Below, piece by piece: positions 36,523-46,926 of a stretch of DNA of 64,000 nt; the first letter of the stretch is position 1, and each line of letters begins with the position of its first letter. The stretch is from Diploscapter coronatus (taxonomy: Eukaryota > Nematoda > Chromadorea > Rhabditida > Rhabditidae), in NCBI GenBank assembly GCA_964036155.1, contig OZ038422.1, positions 17,507,201 to 17,571,200 of the forward strand. The letters run 5' to 3'. Below the pieces are notes generated by a model. The model made no database searches and was not told the origin of the DNA. It saw nothing but the letters and a program-made list of their open reading frames with translations. The position numbers and the translations under genes are program-made.

Positions 36523-37774
36523 ATCATGCGAACCGGTCAAACGACTTCGGGCGTTCACATCAACAATAAAATCGGTGTCTTGTCGAGGAAAGCGCTCTCC
36601 GCAAATGTTTCGACCAGTAGAAACCAGGCTGAGTCGATTATTTAAATTTTTTTGGACTTCAAATTATCTGGCCTAATTTTTTTGCTTATATATTTTGTGC
36701 GAAAATACGCACCCTTTTTTATCCCATTTTGGTAATCTCGAATGATATCTGACCTTCGACTATTCGAGGGATCCTAACCGTGAGTTTGTGCAATTTCTTT
36801 GGCACTCGACAGTGTTTTCTTGGACAGGTCTTCCTGCATTCTTCCTATGTTTTGACTGCAGGCTTTTATCGTGTGATCGGGTTCTTTCTCTATCTTTTCT
36901 CGCATCACATTTTTACCTCTCTCTTCGGATCGAGAGAGCACGACTGCTCGTTTATTGTCTGTCCTTTGATTGAATGATGGAATAAAGACTTTGTAATTGG
37001 CCTACAACTGTATTGGACAACAATAGTGTACATCTACATCCAGAGGAAGTTACGCGATGATCTTCCGTGTTCGCACAAAAAGATTACTAATTTTCTATAA
37101 CTTTGGCGCTAAAATTCGAATACATAAGCCGAAGTTTTTTAAGAACCTAATAAATACCCAAACTTGTAACAATTGACGAAGAATGATTTCAGTTATAAAC
37201 GTCTATTGTAATTTTGTAAGAAAAATGCGACATAACCAACAATTCTCTGCATTACAAGAATCACATTCATTGTCAAACCTTGAATTGATGTTTTCAAAAA
37301 TCGCGCATTACATCCCAATGAAAATCATCTGCACAGCAAGCAACCCCGATGATCAGTTATGCACGATTTCTGCACATGACCTAATTCTTAAACTAATTAA
37401 TTTTCTGAACTGATAAACAAATCTTAACGTAGGTGCAATTTTTGATCACCTGAAAAGTCTATCTTCTAATCTCGCACCTTCTGTAACTCTGATGTATAAA
37501 TTTAATAAAGTTTCCCAAGACATAGGACGGGGCACGATTGGATTATTGAGACTGAAATTACACAAAATTATAGGTTAGGCGAGCAGTATAAATACGAAAC
37601 TAATTGCCTAAACAACGTCTTGCACTGTTACTCGATCCATTTCAAGTTTTGCCATTTTTATTCCAAAAACACTATCCTTTCTAAATCGTACTGTATTGAG
37701 ATCGTTTTTCTCAAATTGTTATTCTACAGATTTATTATTATTATTATCATTAGAGAAATAATTCACAGAATCGA
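36523..37774. other. Spacer between two receptor-like genes
   Basis: No exon chain is supported. It includes a short C/T-rich tract (36780-36980) containing a CTCTC/GAGAG hairpin near 36925, and a TATAAATA element at 37587-37594 matching the one before the upstream receptor. Confidence 0.4.
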
Positions 37775-39479
37775 ATGTCTTGGTGTAATGAATCTACGCC
37801 TTATGCAAAGGATTATAACTTTTGTGAAGGTGAATTCATTTTTCAGTTTACTTATTCTTACATACTATTCTGTATTTTTTTATAAGCCTCGGTAACGCTT
37901 TACTATTTTAGAAGTTTTAACATCAGATACATTACTTTACAAATTTATCATTGCGTGGAAAACTACCATACTTCATGGAGATAAACTTGATATAATAAGT
38001 TAGTTGAACAGTTTTATATCGATGCTATCTTCAATAAGTAAATTCATCTATAGACTATCAAATCGTGGCCATTTTTTATAACATCTTCTTAATTCCGATT
38101 TTTATCGGCACATTTATGATGTATCGGTTATTTCGAAAAAGTGGAAATTTGTCAAAATTCGAAAAATTAATACTCATCTTACTCATCCTAAATATACTCT
38201 ATTTTATCTGTTCATTGATAGTTGTAAGTTTTATACTATTATTACTTTTATGCGATTTTTAATATATGCATTGAAGCATGATAATATTTTAGTTTTCGTT
38301 TTCTATTTATTATCAAATTTTCGCCCTTTGCTGCCAAAATGTTAACGGATTCGAGGTAACATAATTTAAAATTTTAGCCACGTGTATCAATCAATATTTA
38401 TCTACAGTTTAAGCGAATCGTTTAAAATATCGTCTACGTTGTTACAGAAAGTGTCAACATTTTGTGAAATAGTATGGATCGTATTATTGTAGTTTTCCAT
38501 ACATTATTTCACCATAATGTCTCTACTCTTCTGTCGCAACTTTTCCAAATAACTATAAAATGCCACTTTATTTTAAATTTATTTGACATATAAAGTTGAC
38601 TTAAATCTAATATAGTTAAAATCTTGCATTGACAGTTGACAAATGAAATTGCAGATATTATTGTCTGATTTATTTATTAGTCTTCAAGAGAAATGGTTAC
38701 TGATGATCATAAGATTCGTTTCGACTGCAGTTACGATATATAGAGCTAGGACATTTTCACTGTTAGAAACCCTTCCACATGCATATTTCAGTTTGATACA
38801 AAATGATTCAATTTAGTTGCCGTAACGAAAAAATAACTAAGCTATTTGCCATTATATTTTGGATAGTGGTCGGATTTCATATTATTTTTGGTTGTATCAG
38901 CGAACTAATTCCTTTTGCAATTATCTGGTCGAGCATTTATCAAATTGTTGATATTGGTGATATACAATTATATGCAATGGCTCTTTATCAATGGAATGTA
39001 AGTTAAACGAATATCATCAAAATAAAAATGATTAATGCCAAATATGTAGATAATTTTTAGCATCTTTACTCTATAATAGTTTCAATCATAGCAAGTTATG
39101 CTCAGACGATAATTAGCATTGTTGCGTTTATTTATCTAAAGCGGTGTTTTAATTCGTATGGCAATCTGAGCCAAAATGCAAGAAATTCTGAACGACGCTT
39201 AAATCGATGCCTAATGGCGCATGTAAGCTAGCTCGATCAATGTTGAATATGAATATGTACAATATTTAGATTTTATGCGAAGTGGTAACAAATGATTTAG
39301 CTATTTATCAACTATACTTTTCTTTTTGCATAGATTCGGAAGATGTAGGTAGGATATTCTCTTAACCTTTTAATTTCGATATCTTAAACATCCTGTGCAA
39401 AATTAGTTATATTTTCGTTATAACAATTTGTCCATATATAATGAGTCTGTTAAGAGGACGAACCTGTGTAAATAATTGA
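37775..39479 (+). pseudogene. Second 7TM receptor-like gene, incomplete or broken model
   Basis: Several exons are convincing. 37775-37829 (MSWCNESTPYAKDYNFCE) joins in phase to 38054-38223 (TM1 IVAIFYNIFLIPIFIGTFMM, TM2 LILILLILNILYFICSLIV), then 38293-38355. Further on, a coding block ending at 38997 (KLFAIIFWIVVGFHIIFGC), 39061-39222 (IIVSIIASYAQTIISIVAFI) and 39270-39344 join in phase. The part around TM3 (38356-38810) cannot be joined without a stop or frame conflict. A TM7-like end (FVITICPYIMSLLRGRT, stop at 39479) is in a frame that does not match the preceding donor. It is either a decaying receptor gene or one with introns I failed to resolve. The layout resembles the neighbouring Srt gene, but the family is not recognised. 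Confidence 0.5.
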
Positions 39480-42246
39480 TTTCTCAAACTTTGTTAATAA
39501 ATCAAATCACACATTCGTTTATATTTATAACCATTTCTGGTTTAAAATGCAGAGATTCGTTGCAGCGAGTACGAAATGACTTATTCAAAAATAATTTAAA
39601 TGAAATTTATAATTTCTAAGCTATTTTGTCCCCTTGTATAAGTCATAGCATAAATTAACTAGTTTCATAGCTTCAAAGTTAGAAATTTGAGAGAACTTAC
39701 TAGAATATTTTAGACAGATGCTTGCCCGATGATACATCTTTGTTATACCATGTGATACATCATACACTCGTAAGCATTATTAATAATAAATTTTCACGTT
39801 AACTAACAAGAAATAGAAAGGCCTGTTTTACCAACATATATCCTGAAAATATGCACTGAGAAATCCTAAAGGAACGTTCTAAATAGTGAATCCTTCGACC
39901 TTACCATTATTTAATAAACGATAATCATTTTTTGCGTCGGATAGGAGGCACATGAATGTTACTTTTAATCTTTGAGAATAGAATTCGGCTAGTCGTGCTT
40001 CAAGGAACCAAAATACCCCTTTCGCGTTATGTGCTTAGAAAGAGCAACTGTAAATTAGGAATTGTCTTCTGAATAAACCTTGAGCAATATACTTTTCCAG
40101 CATAAGAAATGGATCCACACTAGAATAAGTTAAATTTTCTACCAAGAAAACATTAAAAAATTTTCAGGACACTTTTGCCACTATGTGCTTAAATGGACCG
40201 TGCCTCCAAATAATTCCCCTATTTTTCTTAGTGAGAGGATTGATCAAGGTAGTTTCTGTACATATGCATGTAAAAGAAAAGGGACAATTTTTAGAAGAAC
40301 GACACTACTACATCATCGACTAAGAGAGAATCAGTCAAAGTTATTAGAATTACACCTCATGGTCAGAAACAACTGCGCTCGTCTAGTATTTTACCATTAT
40401 AAGCCAGAAGACTGATCTGAAATTGTAGTAAAATGTGAAAAGACGCTCCATATGTATAGGCAAAGTTTATACAACTCACGACTGCTTAGTTTCTTTCTTA
40501 ATTAAACTAGTTTATTCATTTTAATTTATTGATTCAAATGCATTCCGAAAAGTTGTTTAATTTGTCGAATATTCAATAAAAAAAACATTGCCTATTCATT
40601 CTGTTCGAAGATAGGTGATATCGGAGTGTAGAATCTTGTCTTGTAAGATAAAATTCATACATTACTGGTGTCAGAATACAGTCTACGTACACCAATTATC
40701 CTGTTAAAATCACCTTGTGGATATCTCAAAATTCGGACTAATTGCAATTGAAACAATACTACTACTTACAGAGTAGTAATTTGAGTGAAGAAACTACGTC
40801 GGAAAACAAACTAGTTTTAATAGACTAATGTGTCTATATTCTGATCATTAGCCTATTTCGATTTGCTTTATACCGGATCTAGATTTTGGATCCAGAAAAG
40901 ATCTGCAAATAATAATGTAGGGCTTCATTTTTGTGAAATTAACGCACGTTTATTTGCACAAGTTAACCCGAAAATATATGTCGCTCCTTTGTTAACCCTC
41001 ACAATCAGAATTCCTAGATCACACTCAAATCCGATGATAATTGCAGTCAATTTTAATCTTTCATCATTTTAAAATCGATATTCAAAAATGATATTTTGAT
41101 ATCTGATAAGCTGGATATCTATAGTAATCAAATAAAAAAGAAATATCAAATTATCACTGATAACCAGTGGAATATCATTTTCATAAATGGCATGTGAAAT
41201 GCTTTAGAAAAATTGAAAAAAGTAGAAAAGATCAAAGTAAGTCTACAGAAATAGAGTAAGCATCTTCACAGGGGTCCCTTGTATGGATTTTTCTGTAGGG
41301 CATTCGAATAGGCTTCTTCACTACTAATTTTAAATATTTTGATCAAATTTGGTATTAGTTTTTCGTCATATTGAACAAAGTTGTCTATTTATAGCTAAAT
41401 AAACGATTCATTTTTGATCATTTATGATCCCTAATTTCAAACCGTCTGAGTAAATTACTATTATTTGTGTCAACCTGACTTTAGCCTATAATTTTGTAGG
41501 TTGTTTACAATGGTAAAAGCTTATGAATCTTTATTTAAACATGTTTTGAAAATTTCCAATCATCGAGATATATAATTTACTTAAGTGCTCCCTTTCAGAC
41601 TCCGGTAAACGGAAGTAGTCCCGAATGTGATCTTAATTTTAAGAATTAGTGATCATACAACTTCTTCTAAAAATGAGCATTCCAATTGCAATTCGGAGGG
41701 TTTCTTCAACGTTTGAATTCTTGCTCAAAAATAACGATGTTTTAAATCGAGTAATTTAAATGAAATTACATATTTGGAACAGTTTACTTCAAATTGTCAA
41801 AGAGTTGATAGCTGTTTGCTCAACTTGTCTTCAGTATTACTATGATTGAATTGTGATCAAATAAGTTACATTAGTGAGCAAATCTTCTAAATTAAATTCA
41901 GAATCCTACCTCAATTTCCAGTGCTTTACATTCCATTCTAACGAAAGATGGAAAACAATAAAAAATTACAGCGTTGGAAAACAGAACCTGTATACTTTTC
42001 TAGAGCATTTTTCTACCGCGGTATTTGGCACATATGCTCAACTGAGAAAAAGGCATGGTTAACATAAAATAGCCATTTGTAAACTCGTGATATCGTAACA
42101 TGATGGGATAGTATGAATTAGGTAGGTTAGAGTATTTTTTCCCACGCTATTTCGTATGTCACGATGTCATGAGATTTCCAAATTGCCGTTATAACTTGAA
42201 AATCTAATATGGAAATTATTTTTTTAAATACAGCTGCTAATTTAAC
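39480..42246. other. AT-rich stretch with no recognised gene
   Basis: Only short open frames occur on either strand (for example 40185-40415 on +), with no flanking splice chain or family motif. A diverged copy of the 31951-32041 repeat arm lies near 42140-42190. Confidence 0.45.
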
Positions 42247-42438
42247 TTATGAATAGCAGGCTACATCAATAGCTGTCAACCATTGACCTCTCGGATGCAG
42301 GACCATCCATTTCCCGTCACTGCATTCGAATAGCATCTCTGAAGCTCCAAGCCACCAAGTGCAGGGTTCGTTGTCAAAAGTGCATATCTCCCTGTGTGTG
42401 CACATTCTAGAATAGGTTCTGGAACAAAAGTTGATCAA
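42247..42438 (-). CDS. Exon-like cysteine-rich open frame, partial gene of unknown function
   Basis: On the - strand an acceptor (TTGTTCCAG, ending near 42422) precedes a frame reading TYSRMCTHREICTF...CTWWLGASEMLFECSDGKWMVLHPRGQW and stopping after DVACYS. Composition (four cysteines, paired Trp) looks like a real terminal exon of a secreted protein. Its phase (2) does not match the last exon of the F-box gene upstream, so the rest of its gene is unplaced. Possibly a relic. Confidence 0.35.
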   Translation of the reverse strand: MINFCSRTYSRMCTHREICTFDNEPCTWWLGASEMLFECSDGKWMVLHPRGQWLTAIDVACYS

Positions 42439-42972
42439 CTTGAAGAGTTCTACAAGATTTCATGGAAAACTCCAACGTTAACTCACATTACCCTTGTAAA
42501 TATAGCAGGGGTATATAGTGTAACTTCGGATAACTTTTTCCCGCCAAAATGAATTTCTAAAATTTTCTTGCTATTTTTACTCTATTCTCCTACTCAAGAT
42601 CTATTGAATAAAGAAAGAATCATTCAACTTGGTTCAGAAATAAGAAAGTTATGAATTTTTTTCTGAGGTCGTATCTGTCAAAACTTTAAGCTACGGTAAT
42701 CCGCTACAGTAATCGATTTTCAAAAAACGGATAGCATCATAATGATCAATGTGAAAAACTGAACAAAATATGTGAAAATCAGCCCGATTTGCGGATCCCT
42801 GTTTACACCGACTTTGGTCCTTACTGACATTCACTCTTAAAGCTTCTGCTGGTGGTTCTCTTTCAGAACTGTCCTTTCCGGGGAAGGAAAGTGCAGGAAG
42901 AGTTAGGCTCCGCCCCGATGATAAGGAAAAAGGTTTGACTTCTCATGATAATGTGCGTGTAATTAACGAAAG

Positions 42973-43078
42973 AAAAAATGATCAGTCCTGCTTCTAGTGT
43001 GCGCAGTTGGTAGATGTTTAGGAGTGTTAGGAGATTGAATACGCAGTAGATGGCACCTCAAACCTGGGTAATTAAACC
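42973..43078 (-). ncRNA. Candidate SL1-type spliced-leader RNA (or relic)
   Basis: On the - strand 43078-43057 matches the canonical 22-nt nematode SL1 leader at 21 of 22 positions (A to G at position 15), and is followed at once by GT (GAG|GTGCC), the donor expected in an SL RNA. Counting to a T6 run at 42978-42973 gives 106 nt, the usual SL RNA length. Against it: no internal Sm site of the A-T(4-6)-G type is seen, only ATTTTTTC at the end, and the TTACC/GGTAA stem of SL1 RNA is only partly preserved. It could be a diverged SL gene, a pseudogene, or the 5' end of a retrocopied trans-spliced mRNA. Confidence 0.5.
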
Positions 43079-43317
43079 TTTTATTTAAAGCATGAAAAAT
43101 AAAAATAAAAAATGAAAACTCGGCAATACATAACTGCAATGTCATAGGAGAGATAAAGAAAGAAATAGTGAAGAAAAAGCCTGCCTTCTCTAAAACAGAT
43201 CAATTTTATCGACAGTACGTGAAGTGTTCTTTGAGCCGAATGAAGGAAAATTTGTAAGAATTTATAATTTTTAAAGGTTTATGAGAACAGAAGTGAATCT
43301 TTTCAAGAGAATTTTCC

Positions 43318-43364
43318 AAATTAGGTAAATTTCCTCAGAAGGCTCACTTCGCTGGAAATAAGAG
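43318..43364. repeat. Dispersed repeat, copy B
   Basis: Same-orientation copy of 33809-33855 with the invariant core CTCAGAAGGCTCACTTCG. It lies 240 nt upstream of the SL1-like candidate on that candidate's own strand. Confidence 0.7.
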
Positions 43365-43874
43365 ATAAATCAGCGACATTAATATTCTTTTACAATGTGA
43401 AGATTAAGATTGAAATAGTCTATACTATTCTTGTGATTAACAGTCAAGTAGATGTTTCGTGTTATCGTCCTAATTTCATACCTAAAATTTGAATTTCTAG
43501 GTCTTTATAATTTTTTTTTTGCAAATAACATTTTTCACTCTGTATCTACTCTCACTTATTTTTCTTGAAATGAGATAAAAGAGTGGACAATAATTATTAT
43601 CTAACGAATATCATGGGTAGTAACTCGTTATATGCATTAGACTGGTCAATTCCAAATTTCATGAAATTAGTCCGTTCAATATACCTGGTCCTGCCCTGTT
43701 ATTCGTGCGAAAATAATATTGAATACTCTCTAATTTCATAATAACTATTCAACGAAAAGATGAATATTTTCGAAAAGACTTCTCATCAGGATTGCACGAT
43801 GTTTTGATTTTAAAGTTTTCGAAGTTGAGGTCGCCAAAAACCCCTCGAAATCAAAACTTGTGCATCCCTGTCTC

Positions 43875-46305
43875 TCACAATTGAATAGTGATTTTACTAA
43901 GAACTGTTGTGACACGTCCTTCTACAGAGTTCCATTGAACGATTTTATCGAGAAGGACTCGTAAATGGGAGTATGGTGCAGATGCTAACCCATGGCCAAA
44001 GCGCCTGCGTCAATGACAAATGTCAGTAGAATTGTTCATTTCCGAGCCTTTCTCGATAATGAGCTCGAAATATTGGTGAAATAATTACCTCCTAGACGAT
44101 GACGTTCCGAATGTTACGTTCCAATTCTGAACATTAAATTCGGTAAGCAATCGTTCGATTACATCCCACCCGAGCACTCCATCAATGTTTCGAATGTTAA
44201 CGAAAGATCGATAGTAAATTTTTACATTTGATAGACCAAGGATCTAAACACCAAATAAGATTATTTCCATTATTCAAACATCAACTAACTCTTTCGAACA
44301 TGTTGAAGAGGAAATTATAAATTGACATCGATCCTTGACAACCATTCATCTGTCCTATATTCAATGAAAATAGCTGTTCGTATTGTGTTGCGGTGAGATT
44401 ATTAAGTTTCCATACCTAAAATTATATGTAATTAATTTGGTGATACAGTGGCGGTCAGAAGTATGAAGCTAAACGTGAAATTGGTAATATGTTTGGTTAA
44501 CCCACTTATGTTGAGTTAATTAAGCTGAAAGTCGGTATACTTTCATAATATGACACATCCAAATATGTGTACTAATTTTCAGCCTGGTCGATTCAGAATA
44601 AGTGGATCAAACAGGCATATCATCAATTTCATGCTTGGCTCCATACTTTTGATCGCCACTATATTTCAAACGCTATTCAATTTATCGATGAAGTTGATGG
44701 GAGAGGAAGGAATCAAAGAATGTCAATGCTAGTACACAGCCATTTATTTTAGACTAATATCGTTCATTAGGTTTGAGAACAACTTTGTATCTATTTGCAA
44801 CCTTCAGGTTAAAAGCTGGGGCATAAAAAAATCGAAAGTGAGCTGTATTCTAGCCGTTTGCACTACCTTGATTCTTTCATGTTCTTTCTCTTATAGCGTG
44901 AAACTTGCAACATTGTTCCAAAATCGTTCTTAAACCGAATGAACGACAAGAAATAATGCGTTATAGTAACATTGGATGCGAAAATAATCTGTTCTCATTA
45001 TTAATCACTCATTAGACTTTCTAAACAATACCGTATTATGAAATTGTGGCATAGTCAACAGTCTAGGAGGAATTACATTCGTTCCCATATTACAATGTTT
45101 CACACCTAAATTAACTATTAAAGTTTCGGAAATGGCTAGTCTATTTGAGTTCTACAAATGGAGGACGTGCATTGTCCAACAAAATCTTTGTTGAACAACG
45201 CTACTGACTCAGTACAGAGATATTCTCACCCATCTCAAAAACAAGAGAGAGTAACTAACTAACCGTCTTGTAAGAACATCGAATTCCTTATTTTGTGTTC
45301 GTCAATTGATTCGAATGCATTTTCGCTTCTATCAAAGTAGAAAGATTTCCTAACAATCGTGCCTCGAATACCGTCCAATGACTGACAAACTCGCCAAAAT
45401 TGCTTTCGATTGAAACGGAACTAAATTTACTAATTAAAAAATAAAATATTGACATATTACTTACCATGTGTAAATCTTTTATTCGTATTCTGGAAAGTAA
45501 CCAGTGAAACTCCAGAGTTGGCGTTTTATAGTCATCATTTAGTAACATTCTTCGCGATATAGCACTATATTTATGCCAAGGATCGGGAGTTTTGCCAAAC
45601 TTGTGGAGTGTCATACCTAAATCATTTTATGAAAGATGTTTGTCTTGCATTAATAAAAACTCATTCCTAGCATACAAGTAATTGGATTCTCAACTTCAAA
45701 AGCGGGAAAATTAATAATCGACATAACACCAAAATTATGGTGTATCGAATTTGAAGCGATATAATAATTTCTGCCATAAGGCTACGATGACTAGTCCATC
45801 CTCCAGCTATAACTTTATAACTTACAAGTATGATAATATTTGCGAAACATTTTGCAATATCTTATATCTTCACTCAGAAGCGCCTTTCTCTCTGTGAAGT
45901 TTCGTACTGCCAATTGAATATCGATCGATTTACGATTCGCCAGAGATGACTTGCCAGGAAGACGAATAGTCACTGACATCTTATATTCATCCTAAAATAA
46001 ATAGAATAAGCGTCAAAATATCTAGCATTAAGGAGTGAGAAAGATAAATGTTCAATAAAATATTAAACTATCTGGGTCCTATTGACAAGATACTTATTGC
46101 CTATAAAATAACGTTGTCTCACCTCTTTTTGAGTAGGATAAATACTAGCATAATCAATGATCATTTTCGGATCTAGTGCTATGGAAATATGCCTCTGAAT
46201 GATACGCATCATTCGCCTGTTCGTGTATGCCAATTGTTCAACGTCATCGAAGGATAAATAGTCCATAGTCATTAGAATAAGCTCAACGGGCCAATTGCGA
46301 AGCAT
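43875..46305 (-). CDS. F-box protein gene, model with unresolved joins
   Basis: Exon 46123-46305 begins MLRNWPVELILMTMDYLSF and carries an F-box (LI..M..YLSFDDVEQLAYTNRRM), the Skp1-binding motif of SCF ubiquitin ligases. Coding exons follow at 45826-45991, 45676-45781, 45465-45616, 45264-45420, then 44290-44415, 44089-44243 and 43875-44004 (stop after SKITIQL). Two more likely exons lie between 45000 and 45215 (begins ALFNKDFVGQC; VKHCNMGTNVIPP). Most neighbours join in phase, but 45826 to 45781 does not (phase 1 meets phase 0), and the joins between 45264 and 44415 are unsettled. The C-terminal half should be the substrate-recognition part; its family is not recognised. Nematode F-box genes are numerous and turn over fast, so this may be a recent pseudogene. 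Confidence 0.55.
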
Positions 46306-46926
46306 CGTAGTACAATCGAATCGCTGCAAATAATAAATGCAGAAGATGAACAATCTAGAGAAGGCACAATTCTTTATGGTAGGTGTTATTAGTGGTTGTT
46401 GGAAATTGATTGTTGCTCTTTATAGAGAAACAATTTTTCGCTTACATGGACACTTGTCGATAAAATCTAAATTTCCAGTGAAATACTCTTTTTTGGTGAT
46501 GTTATACTTTTATATGATCAATTTAGTTTATTTCCTATTTCATACAACTTATTTAAATTTTTTTAATTGATAATTCTAGCACATATTAAAATTACCGATC
46601 ATAATAAAGTACATTTAAAATGAAATGATTATGAGAACATGCAAATGGTCATGAATATAATTTAATGAAAATTTGACAAGACGCTTTTCCATTGGACAAT
46701 TTGGTACAATTCATAACTACTATTTCTAATCTTCAACGAAACAAGGAAATACTGATAACAAAACAATGGAGGGATAATTATCTAGCCGAATTTAGAAGAC
46801 GAATCACAAAAATCAACAAAATTGGATAAAACTACAATGAGGTCGAACTGCCAAATGCGGCAAAGAGTTGCTGTTGTTGTTTTGGTTTGGTTTGGTGGAA
46901 AGGGAGATTGAATATGGTCATCCTCT
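46306..46926. other. Short spacer between VPS13 and the F-box gene
   Basis: 621 nt separate the VPS13 stop from the F-box ATG, both on the - strand. An acceptor (TATTTGCAG) just upstream of the F-box ATG suggests a 5' UTR exon or trans-splice site at about 46320. No further coding exon is seen. Confidence 0.4.

Noticed and set aside
37620..37895. 91-aa frame on + with an Ile run
   Set aside because: Starts at a non-ATG codon and shadows the real first exon (37775-37829) of the receptor-like gene in another frame.
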